From DASSNU01 sp035701265 (GTDB lineage Bacteria > Gemmatimonadota > Gemmatimonadetes > Gemmatimonadales > Gemmatimonadaceae), in contig DASSNU010000016.1 in the NCBI GenBank assembly GCA_035701265.1, positions 62,001 to 126,000 on the forward strand: 64,000 nt of DNA, given 5' to 3'. The stretch's first letter is position 1; every line of letters begins with the position of its first letter. A program made the translations under genes and the position numbers. This document shows, piece after piece, positions 56,502-64,000 of the stretch. The notes beneath the pieces were generated by a model, which ran no database searches, was not told where the DNA came from, and saw only the letters and a program-made list of their open reading frames with translations.

Positions 56502-58976
56502 TCACTCTCCGCGCATCGCGAGCACCGGGTCCACACGCGTAGCCCGCCGCGCGGGGATGATGGTGGCGGCAAGCGCCACGACAGTGAGCAGCGCCGCTGC
56601 CATCGCGATGGTGACGGGGTCGTTCCGTCCCACGCCAAAGAGCCAGCTCGCGATGAGCCTGGTGGCGAAGTAGGAGCCGGCGATGCCGATCACGAGCCCG
56701 GCAGCCGCCACCGCCGCGCCGTCGCGAAGCACGAGCGCGAACACCGCGCCGCGCGAGGCGCCGAGCGCCATGCGCACTCCCATCTCGCGGGAGCGCTGCG
56801 CGACGGCGTAGGCGATCACGCCGTAGATGCCGAGCGCGGCGAGCAGGAGCGCGATCGCGGCAAAGACGCCGAGGAGCGCGGAGTTGAGGCGCGGCGCGGC
56901 GATCGACTGCTGCACCACGTCGTCGAGCGTGGTCACGTTGTACAGCACGAGCGCCGGATCGATCTCGTGGAGCGCGGAGCGCGCGGCGGCCACCGCGTCC
57001 GCGGTGCTCGACGTGCCGTGTACGAGGAGCGACGCGCTGCGCAGCACGTTCTGGCCCCCCTGGATGCCGAGGTAGATGGTAGGGGCGGGGTCGCTGGTGA
57101 GCGCGGTGCTCCGGATGTCGCTCACGACTCCCACCACCTGGAGCCCCACCGTGTCGCGCCCGAAGCCGATGCGCTTGTCGAGCGGATCCTGCCCCGGCCA
57201 GAACGCGCGTGCCGCCGCCTCGCTCACCACGAGCGTGGGACGCGCGTCGGTCCACGCGACATCGCGCCCGCGGCGGAGCGCGATGCCCAGCGTGTGGAAG
57301 TAGTCGGGGCTCACGGCGGTGACCGCGCTCATGATCGGTTGGTCGGGGGGCGGCGGAGGCTCGCCGATGAGGCGGATCGGTGTGACGATCCCGCTCCCCG
57401 AGAGAGGGACGGTATTGGCGATCGACGCCGCAGCGATGCCGGGACGCTGCTCGAGCGATTCGACGAGCGAGCGATAGAAGCGCACCTGGCTGCTGTCCGG
57501 GTAGCGCTCTCGATCGAGCGTCACGCGCATCTCCACTACGTGTCCGGCGCGGAAGCCGGGGTCCACGTTCACGATGTTGCGGAGACTGCGCAGCACGAGC
57601 GTGGCGCCAAGCAGGAGAATGAGCGCGAGCGCCATCTCGCCGATCACGAGCGTGCGCCGCACGCGCGCAGCCGAGCTGCCACCCGTGTTCGTGCGTCCGC
57701 CGGCCACGAGCGCACCGGCCAGTTGCGAACCGCCGGCACGGAGCGCGGGCCACACGCCGCAGAGGATGGCGGTCACGATCGACAGTCCGAGCGCGAAGAG
57801 CAGCACGTGCGCGTCGAGCGAGACGGTCTCCGCGCGCGGCACCGCGCCCGGAGGCGCGAGGCGCAGCAGCACGCGCGTACCGACCGACGCGACCGCGATG
57901 CCGAGCGCGCCCCCGGCGAGCGCATGGAGCGTGCTCTCCACGAGCATCTGTTGCGCCACGCGCGCGCGCGAGGCGCCGAGTGCTCCGCGGATGGCGATCT
58001 CGCGCGACCGGGTGGCGTTCCGCGCCACGAGGAGATTCGCCACGTTGATGCATCCCACGAGCAGCACGAGCGCCGACGCGGCCAGGAGCACGAGCAGCGG
58101 CTGCCGGCTGCCGAGCACGACTTCGTCGCGGAGGAGAAAGGCGTTGGCGCTCCACCCGCCGATCTCCGGGTGCACCGCGGCCACGCGCCGCGCCACCGTC
58201 GACAGCTCGCGCTCCGCCGCGTCGATCGTCACCCCGGGCGCCAGCCGTCCCACGCCGCCGAAGCGATGCTGCGCGTGCGACTGGATGCTCGGGTACGTGG
58301 ATGGCTCGAGCACCGTGAACGCATCCGTGTCGAAGCCCACGAAGTCGAACGTGTGCGGGAGGACGCCGATCACCGTGCGCGCTCGCCCGCTGATGGAGAT
58401 GGTGCGTCCCACGATGTGTGGATCGCCGCCGAAGCGACGCGTCCAGAAGCCGTCGCTCAGGATGACGGCGTTGCTCGCCTCGCCGCGCGCATCGTCCGGG
58501 CCGAAGAGCCGCCCGCGCGCCGCGTGCACGCCCAGTACATCGAAGAAATTGGAGGTGACGCTCATCCCCGATACGCGCTCCGGCGCATCGCTGCCGGCCA
58601 TCGTGTAGCTCGTCGGAAAGTAGAGCGCCATGTCGGCGATCGATCGCGTCTGCTCCCGCCAGTCCAGGTAATCGGCATACGACACGCTGAAGCGCGGGAT
58701 GCTCGCGTCCGGATTCTGCGAGTAGATCGCGACCAGCCGGTCGTCGTGCGGAAAGGGAAGCGGACGAAGAAGAACGGCGTTGACGACGCTGAAGATCGCC
58801 GCATTGGCGCCGATGGCGAGCGCGAGGGTGGCGATCACGATGGCGGCGAAGCCTGGGGCGCGACGCGCGCCGCGGAGTGCGAGGCGGAGGTCGCGCGCGA
58901 GCCACGCGCCGGGCGCGGTGCGCGATGACGAAGCAGGTGTGGCGAGATCGTCGTGCACGGGGCGGGGCTCGGTCAT
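56502..58976 (-). CDS. ADOP-like ABC transporter permease (5), without N-terminal segment or PadR partner
   Basis: This 824-residue protein has both MacB-like periplasmic domains and both FtsX domains (NVANLLVARNATRSREIAIRGALGASRARV and YAVAQRSREMGVRMALGASRGAVF), ending RRATRVDPVLAMRGE. It lacks the roughly 75-residue soluble N-terminal segment with the ELxFHxxM pattern that the other four have. The first 30 residues are polar, and the first helix (AAIVIATLALAIGANAAIFSVVNAVLL) begins near residue 42. No PadR gene lies beside it. It may be a different subfamily or regulated elsewhere. It is convergent with the alpha/beta hydrolase. Confidence 0.9.
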   Translation of the reverse strand: MTEPRPVHDDLATPASSSRTAPGAWLARDLRLALRGARRAPGFAAIVIATLALAIGANAAIFSVVNAVLLRPLPFPHDDRLVAIYSQNPDASIPRFSVSYADYLDWREQTRSIADMALYFPTSYTMAGSDAPERVSGMSVTSNFFDVLGVHAARGRLFGPDDARGEASNAVILSDGFWTRRFGGDPHIVGRTISISGRARTVIGVLPHTFDFVGFDTDAFTVLEPSTYPSIQSHAQHRFGGVGRLAPGVTIDAAERELSTVARRVAAVHPEIGGWSANAFLLRDEVVLGSRQPLLVLLAASALVLLVGCINVANLLVARNATRSREIAIRGALGASRARVAQQMLVESTLHALAGGALGIAVASVGTRVLLRLAPPGAVPRAETVSLDAHVLLFALGLSIVTAILCGVWPALRAGGSQLAGALVAGGRTNTGGSSAARVRRTLVIGEMALALILLLGATLVLRSLRNIVNVDPGFRAGHVVEMRVTLDRERYPDSSQVRFYRSLVESLEQRPGIAAASIANTVPLSGSGIVTPIRLIGEPPPPPDQPIMSAVTAVSPDYFHTLGIALRRGRDVAWTDARPTLVVSEAAARAFWPGQDPLDKRIGFGRDTVGLQVVGVVSDIRSTALTSDPAPTIYLGIQGGQNVLRSASLLVHGTSSTADAVAAARSALHEIDPALVLYNVTTLDDVVQQSIAAPRLNSALLGVFAAIALLLAALGIYGVIAYAVAQRSREMGVRMALGASRGAVFALVLRDGAAVAAAGLVIGIAGSYFATRLIASWLFGVGRNDPVTIAMAAALLTVVALAATIIPARRATRVDPVLAMRGE

Positions 58977-59177
58977 GAGGAGGCCTCGAAGCAGATGGCG
59001 GGAGCCTGCGGCGCGGACGGCCGAGCGTCAAGGGTTGCTGGCGGCGCGCGCACACTGCGCTCGCCCTCAGTGCCAGCCGTCGCGCCCGCGTCGTCCCGCG
59101 CTCCCCCTCGCCGCGCGAGCCCTGGCGCGTTAGCATACCTGCTCCACCCTGGTCTCCCCCCTCATCCCCCGTTGCAT
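58977..59177. other. Divergent gap between ADOP (5) and the amidohydrolase fusion
   Basis: These 201 bases must hold the promoters of two divergent genes. I found no clear hexamer pair, no inverted repeat of the PadR-operator kind, and no gene. A pyrimidine-rich leader runs up to the ATG at 59178. Confidence 0.4.
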
Positions 59178-62100
59178 ATGCGACCCTCCGCGATCCGCTC
59201 CGCATCCGCGGCGCTCCTCGCCGCGTTCGCACTCCTCCCCGGCGCCGTGCGCGCTCAGGACTCCACCGCCGCTGCCGGCCGATTCGCGCGCCGCGGCGGC
59301 TCGGGGCTCCCGCTCACCCCGACGCGCGACGTGCGCTTCACCACCGACGAGGGGACGTGGATGTCCCTCGACCTCTCGCCCGATGGCAAGACGATCGTCT
59401 TCGAGCTGCTCGGCGATCTCTACACGCTCCCCGTGCAGGGAGGCACGGCCACGCGCATCACGAGCGGCCAGGAGTTCGACTCGCAGCCGCGCTACTCGCC
59501 CGACGGCAAGACCATCGTCTTCGTGAGCGATCGCAGCGGGACGGACAACCTGTGGATGGTGAACGCGGACGGCAGTCACCCGCACGCCATCACCCACGGC
59601 ACGCGCGATCAGTTCATCTCCCCCGAGTGGACGCCCGACGGCAAGTACATCGTGGCCTCGCGCAACCAGACGGGGACGCTCGGCTCCACGTACGAGCTGT
59701 GGATGTTCCACCGCGACGGCGGCAGCGGGCTCCGCATCACCGGCGGCACGCAGCAGGCGGCACAGGCTCCGTCGCAGCGCGGGCGAGGTGGCGGCGGGTT
59801 CGACAACTATCTGGGCGCTGCGTTCGGCAAGGACCCGCGCTACATCTTCGCGTCGGCCAAGCGCGGCGGTTTCGGTTACAACCTGCAGTTCCCGCTCTGG
59901 CAGGTGGTGGTGGTGGACCGCGAGACCGGGCGCACGTACACGCGCACGAGCGAGACGGGAAGCGCCATGCGCCCGCTCCTGAGCCCCGACGGACGCTGGA
60001 TGGTGTACGCCACGCGCTACGACACGGCCACCGCGTACAAGTTGCGCGACCTGCAAACCGGGGACGAGCGCTGGCTCGCCATGAACGTCACGCGCGACGA
60101 TCAGGAGTCGCGCTTCACGCGCGACCTCATGCCCGGCGCGGCGTTCACGCCGGATTCCAAGGCGATCATCGCGACCATCGGCGGGAAGTTCTGGCGCGTG
60201 GAGGTCCCCAGCGGCAAGCGGACGCCCATTCCGTTCACCGCAGACGTGGCGCTCAAGATCGGACCGGTGGTGCACACCGGTCACCGGATCAACGACAGCA
60301 CGATCACCGTGCGGCAGATTCGCGACGCGGTGCCGTCGCCGGACGGGAAGCAGCTCGCCTTCACCGCGCTTGACCGGTTGTGGGTGATGTCGCTCCCCAA
60401 CGGTCGGCCGCACCGTCTCACGTCGCAGGACGTGGGGGAGTTCTCCCCCGCGTGGTCGCCGGATGGCAAGTGGGTAGCCTTCGTGACGTGGACGCCGGAT
60501 GGCGGCGACATCTATCGTGTCGCGTCCGATGGAAAGGGCGCGCCGCAGAAGCTCACGCGCATGCCGGCGTTCTACGACAAGCTCACCTACACGCCGGATG
60601 GCAGCCGCCTCGTGTTCACGCGCGGACCGCGGCAGCCGCGCATCGACGAGCGCGCCTTCGAGCCGGCGGACGTGGATGGCGACGTGCTGGAGGCGGAGCC
60701 GGAGACGCCGGTGAGTCTCGTCTACGGGCGCGAGCTGGCGTGGATCCCTGCCGCGGGGGGCGCGGCGCGTCCCATCGGCCCGGTGCAGGGGAACGGACAG
60801 GCGCACTTCACCGACGACTCTACGCGCATCTTCATCTACGCGCCGGGGGAGGGGCTCGTCTCCATCCGCTGGGACGGCACCGATCAGCGCCAGGTGCTGC
60901 GGGTCACCGGCTACACGCCTCCCTCGGCGGGGGGCGGGCCACCGCGTCCCAGCCAGGCGAGAGACGTGCGCATCTCACCGGACGGCACGCGTGCGATCGC
61001 GCTGGTGGATGACAACGTGTATCTGCTCGACGTCCCCGTCGCGGGGGAGCCGGGGCCCACGGTGTCGGCCACGAACGCCGCGCAGGCGGTGGTGCCGGTG
61101 CGGCGCGTGACGCGCGTGGGCGGCGACTTCATCGGATGGCAGCCCGACGGGCGCAGCTTCCACTACTCGCTGGGCCACTCGTACTTCACGTACGATGTAG
61201 CGCGCGGCGACTCGCTGGTGCGCGACTCCGTGACGCGCGCCGATTCCGCGCGCCCGCGCGGGCGCGGCGCTCGCGGAGCGGACAGCACCGCGGGTGAAGG
61301 ACAGCAGCAGGGCGCGGAGGGCGCGTCGCACCCCGCGTACGAGGCATCGCGCACCGACGTCGTCATGACCGCGGCCAAGGATCGTCCCACCGGCACGGTG
61401 GCGCTCCGCGGCGCGCGCATCATCACGATGAAGGGAGACGAGGTGATCGACGACGGCACGATCGTCATCACCAACAACCGCATCGCCGCGGTAGGGCCGC
61501 GCGCACAGGTGGCCATTCCCGCCGGTGCGACGGTGATCGACGTCTCCGGAAAGACGATCATCCCGGGCTACGTGGATGTGCACGCGCACCTGCGGCCGAC
61601 CTTCGGCATCCACAAGCAGCAGGTATGGGAGTACATGACCATCCTGGCGTACGGGGTGACCACCACGCGCGACCCGCAGACCGGCACCACCGACGTGCTG
61701 TCGTACGGCGATCTGGTGGAGACGGGAGACATCCTCGGTCCGCGCATCTTCTCCACCGGGCCGGGCGTCTTCTCGTCCACCAACATCCGCAGCCTGGACG
61801 ACGCGCGCGATGTGCTGCGCCGGTACGCGGATTACTACGACTCGTACTACATCAAGGAGTACGAGACCGGGGAGCGGAACGTGCGGCAGTGGGTGATCAT
61901 GGCCGCGCGCGAGCTGGGGCTCATGCCCACCACCGAGGGCGGGCTCGACATGCGGATGAACCTCACCGAGATGCTCGACGGCTACCCCGGGCACGAGCAC
62001 ACGCTCCCGCTACATCCGCTGTACAAGGATGTGGTGGAGCTCCAGAAGCAGAGCGGGATCACGTACACGCCCACGCTCATCGTGCAGTACGGCGGCCCGT

Positions 62101-62651
62101 GGGCGGAGAACTACTTCTACGAGCACGAGGACATCCACGCCAACGCCAAGCTGCGCCACTTCACCCCGCACTCGGAGGTGGACATCCGCGGACTCCGGCG
62201 CCCGCAGTGGTTCCGCGACTCGCAGTACGAGTTCTCCAAGATGGCCGAGGACCTGAAGCGGATGGTGGATGCTGGCGGGAACATCGGACTTGGTGGACAC
62301 GGCCAGCTCCAGGGACTGGGCTCGCACTGGGAGCTGTGGGCGATCGGGAGCGGCGGCATGCGTCCGCTGGACGTCTTGAAGGTTGGGACGATCAACGGCG
62401 CGCGTGCGCTCGGCCTCGACGCCGACGTGGGCTCGCTGGAGCCGGGGAAGCTGGCCGACCTGCAGGTGCTGGACGGGAACCCGTTGGAGAACATCCGCAA
62501 CACGGACACCATCCACTGGGTGATGAAGAACGGGCGGCTGTACGAGGGGAACACGCTGAACGAAGTGTGGCCGCGCAAGCGCGAGGTGCCCCCCACCTGG
62601 TGGCAGAAGGAGACGATCGCGGAAGAGCAGGCGGAGGCGGCGACGCCGTAG
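59178..62651 (+). CDS. Secreted TolB-like beta-propeller fused to an amidohydrolase
   Basis: This 1157-residue protein has a signal peptide (ALLAAFALLPGAVRAQ) followed by PD40/TolB-type propeller repeats over about 650 residues, marked by LSPDGKTIVFE, YSPDGKTIVFVSD, WTPDGKYIVAS, LSPDGRWMVYA and WSPDGKWVAFV. The C-terminal 420 residues are an amidohydrolase-superfamily barrel. It opens VALRGARIITMKGDEVIDDG, has the metal motif VDVHAHL, and ends NGARALGLDADVGSLEPGKLADLQVLDGNP. A GHEHTLPLHP stretch supplies further His candidates. Fusions of this kind are typical of Bacteroidota, Gemmatimonadota and Acidobacteriota and are exported. The substrate is unknown, but an amide or cyclic peptide is likely. 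The ATG at 59178 is the first to give a signal peptide. Confidence 0.92.
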   Translation: MRPSAIRSASAALLAAFALLPGAVRAQDSTAAAGRFARRGGSGLPLTPTRDVRFTTDEGTWMSLDLSPDGKTIVFELLGDLYTLPVQGGTATRITSGQEFDSQPRYSPDGKTIVFVSDRSGTDNLWMVNADGSHPHAITHGTRDQFISPEWTPDGKYIVASRNQTGTLGSTYELWMFHRDGGSGLRITGGTQQAAQAPSQRGRGGGGFDNYLGAAFGKDPRYIFASAKRGGFGYNLQFPLWQVVVVDRETGRTYTRTSETGSAMRPLLSPDGRWMVYATRYDTATAYKLRDLQTGDERWLAMNVTRDDQESRFTRDLMPGAAFTPDSKAIIATIGGKFWRVEVPSGKRTPIPFTADVALKIGPVVHTGHRINDSTITVRQIRDAVPSPDGKQLAFTALDRLWVMSLPNGRPHRLTSQDVGEFSPAWSPDGKWVAFVTWTPDGGDIYRVASDGKGAPQKLTRMPAFYDKLTYTPDGSRLVFTRGPRQPRIDERAFEPADVDGDVLEAEPETPVSLVYGRELAWIPAAGGAARPIGPVQGNGQAHFTDDSTRIFIYAPGEGLVSIRWDGTDQRQVLRVTGYTPPSAGGGPPRPSQARDVRISPDGTRAIALVDDNVYLLDVPVAGEPGPTVSATNAAQAVVPVRRVTRVGGDFIGWQPDGRSFHYSLGHSYFTYDVARGDSLVRDSVTRADSARPRGRGARGADSTAGEGQQQGAEGASHPAYEASRTDVVMTAAKDRPTGTVALRGARIITMKGDEVIDDGTIVITNNRIAAVGPRAQVAIPAGATVIDVSGKTIIPGYVDVHAHLRPTFGIHKQQVWEYMTILAYGVTTTRDPQTGTTDVLSYGDLVETGDILGPRIFSTGPGVFSSTNIRSLDDARDVLRRYADYYDSYYIKEYETGERNVRQWVIMAARELGLMPTTEGGLDMRMNLTEMLDGYPGHEHTLPLHPLYKDVVELQKQSGITYTPTLIVQYGGPWAENYFYEHEDIHANAKLRHFTPHSEVDIRGLRRPQWFRDSQYEFSKMAEDLKRMVDAGGNIGLGGHGQLQGLGSHWELWAIGSGGMRPLDVLKVGTINGARALGLDADVGSLEPGKLADLQVLDGNPLENIRNTDTIHWVMKNGRLYEGNTLNEVWPRKREVPPTWWQKETIAEEQAEAATP

Positions 62652-62767
62652 CGATCCGCTTGCCGCGGTATTCCGTCCGGTGCGCGCGCGCGCGATGAGA
62701 TTTCTCCGCGAGCGAGTAGCCATCGCTGCGGTCGCACCGGCGCGACGACTCACACATCCACGCTCAC

Positions 62768-62799
62768 CCTACGCCCGGCGCACGTGCGCCGGGCGTAGG
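62768..62799. repeat. 32-bp perfect palindrome upstream of the APC permease
   Basis: Arms CCTACGCCCGGCGCAC (62768-62783) and GTGCGCCGGGCGTAGG (62784-62799) are perfect complements with no spacer. The right end is eight bases before the permease start codon and covers the place where a Shine-Dalgarno sequence should be. It could terminate the upstream transcript, bind a dimeric regulator, or mask the ribosome site. Confidence 0.75.
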
Positions 62800-62807
62800 C
62801 ACATCTG

Positions 62808-64000
62808 ATGGCAGACGAACGGCACCCTCACCTCGCGCGCCGACTCGGCCCGTTCGACGCGACGATGATCGTGATGGGCGGGATCGTGGGCGCGGGGATC
62901 TTCATCAATCCATACGTCGTCGCGCGCGTGGTGCACACGCCGGCAACGATCCTGCTCCCGTGGATCGTGGGGGGCGTCATCGCGCTCACGGGTGCGTTCG
63001 TGTATGCGGAGCTGGCGGTGTGGCGGCCGGCGGTGGGCGGGCAGTACGTCTACCTGCGCGACGCGTTCCACCCGGTGGTGGCGTTCCTCTACGGGTGGAC
63101 GCTGCTGCTCGTCTCGCAGACGGGCGGGATGGCGGCGGTGGCGATGACGTTCGCCAATTACTTCCGCGAGCTCACCGGCGCCACGCTCGCCCCCGCGTGG
63201 ATCGCCGTCATCACCCTTGCCGTGCTCGTCATCGTCAACGCGCTCGGCGTGCGCGTGGGGAGCACGGTGCAGAGCACCTTCATGGTGATGAAGATCGCCG
63301 CGCTGGCCATGCTCGTGACGCTCGGCTGGATGGGACTCCATCATACGACGCACGTCGTGGCCGATGCGGAGCCGTGGGTGCGCGTGGAGCGCGCGCCGAT
63401 CGTGGCGTTCGCTGCGGCCATGGTGCCGGTGCTCTTCGCCTACGGCGGATGGCAGACGGCGAGCTTCGTGAGCGGGGAGATGCGTGCTCCTACGCGCGAC
63501 CTGCCGCGTGCACTTCTGGCCGGCGTGCTGGCGGTGGTACTGCTCTACGTGGCTGCGAACGCGGTGTACGTGGGCGTGCTCGGCGCCGACGGCCTCGCCG
63601 CGACGACCACGCCGGCCAGCGCGGTGATGCGCGCCGCGCTCGGCCCCACCGGCGCGCGCCTCATCGCCGCGGGGATCGCGATCTCCACGGTCGGCTTCCT
63701 GAGTCAGGGAATGCTCACCGCGCCGCGCGTCTACTACGCCATGGCGCGCGACGGGTTGTTCTTCGAGCGTGTCGGACGCACGAGCGCGCGCACGCAGGCG
63801 CCCGTCGCCGCGATCGTGCTGCAAGGCGTGCTCGCCGCAGTGATCGCGCTGTCGGGGCGATTCGAGCAGATCCTGAGCTACGTGGTGGCCATCGACGCAC
63901 TGTTTTTCGGGCTCACCGGCGCGGCGCTCATCGTCTTCCGTCGCCGCGAGGCGCGCGGCGCGGCGCGCGCCGAGGGGAGCGGGCTCCGCGTGCCGGGGCA
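62808..64000 (+). CDS. APC-family amino acid permease (3-prime end beyond the window)
   Basis: The first 397 codons are present and the frame is still open at the window end. The N-terminus RRLGPFDATMIVMGGIVGAGIFINP is the APC signature, with the unwound first helix and G-GAGIF substrate motif. About eleven hydrophobic segments follow, including VYAELAVWRPAVGGQYVYLRDAF and FAYGGWQTASFVSGEM. The pattern resembles the LAT-like/serine-threonine exchanger branch, but the substrate cannot be stated. It is an inner-membrane secondary transporter. The ATG at 62808 fits the family start. No Shine-Dalgarno sequence is visible between the 32-bp palindrome and the ATG. Confidence 0.9.
   Translation, partial: MADERHPHLARRLGPFDATMIVMGGIVGAGIFINPYVVARVVHTPATILLPWIVGGVIALTGAFVYAELAVWRPAVGGQYVYLRDAFHPVVAFLYGWTLLLVSQTGGMAAVAMTFANYFRELTGATLAPAWIAVITLAVLVIVNALGVRVGSTVQSTFMVMKIAALAMLVTLGWMGLHHTTHVVADAEPWVRVERAPIVAFAAAMVPVLFAYGGWQTASFVSGEMRAPTRDLPRALLAGVLAVVLLYVAANAVYVGVLGADGLAATTTPASAVMRAALGPTGARLIAAGIAISTVGFLSQGMLTAPRVYYAMARDGLFFERVGRTSARTQAPVAAIVLQGVLAAVIALSGRFEQILSYVVAIDALFFGLTGAALIVFRRREARGAARAEGSGLRVPG

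Noticed and set aside
55873..59232. A 1119-codon minus-strand frame covering the fifth ADOP region.
   Set aside because: It is a different frame of the same strand as the clear 824-residue ADOP gene and reads as Arg/Ala-rich low complexity.
1..64000. CRISPR arrays, transposases, integrases and tRNA genes as marks of mobility near the restriction island.
   Set aside because: None was recognised on reading the sequence, so no mobile element or attachment site is claimed. A tRNA scan would be needed to be certain.

Overview
The window is high-GC, gene-dense bacterial chromosome with about 51 protein-coding genes. No rRNA, tRNA, insertion sequence or CRISPR array was recognised. The gene families suggest a Gemmatimonadota or Acidobacteriota-like soil bacterium, with Gemmatimonadota the better guess. 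The evidence is five ADOP-type orphan ABC permeases, four of them paired with small PadR regulators, plus secreted BNR/WD40 proteins, TolB-amidohydrolase fusions and many secreted hydrolases. The taxonomic call is inference from gene content only.

Layout. 0.2-6.1 kb: a PilC/GspF inner-membrane protein, an aldo/keto reductase, a VOC protein, a multi-pass membrane protein, a secreted amidohydrolase and an SRPBCC protein. 6.1-14.7 kb: a defence-type island with a Phd/VapC pair, DUF488, a type III-like restriction-modification system (mod and res) and a second Phd/VapC pair. 14.9-16.7 kb: a DUF4242 protein, then a three-gene membrane protein/winged-helix/DUF2306 operon. 16.9-31.8 kb: two PadR-ADOP pairs flank an M20 peptidase, an SDR, a creatininase-like enzyme, a CocE-like lipoprotein hydrolase, a PAP2 phosphatase and an unusual ECF-sigma/DUF1835 fusion. 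31.9-36.3 kb: a three-gene overlapping phosphorelay operon with no DNA-binding output domain.

36.6-46.7 kb: a lipoprotein, a TMEM175-like channel, a large BNR-repeat secreted protein, a third ADOP-PadR pair, DoxX, SixA, and a classical PadR divergent from a VOC gene across a 21-bp palindrome. 46.8-50.2 kb: a subtilisin-like lipoprotein with a PKD domain, an unknown HExxH protein and a secreted aspartoacylase-like protein. 50.4-53.6 kb: a fourth PadR-ADOP pair. 53.7-56.5 kb: an overlapping queC-queE-queD operon (preQ0 synthesis) continuing into an alpha/beta hydrolase. 56.5-64 kb: a fifth ADOP without a PadR, a TolB-amidohydrolase fusion, and an APC amino-acid permease cut by the window end.

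Regulatory DNA is unusually readable. Three of the four ADOP-linked PadR genes have a TTGACA -35 with a 17-bp spacer, and all four carry an inverted repeat at the promoter or start codon, which suggests autorepression. Two of the repeats share a TACCC/GGGTA core. Several convergent gene ends carry GC-rich hairpins without a U-tract, and a 32-bp perfect palindrome sits directly before the APC permease start.
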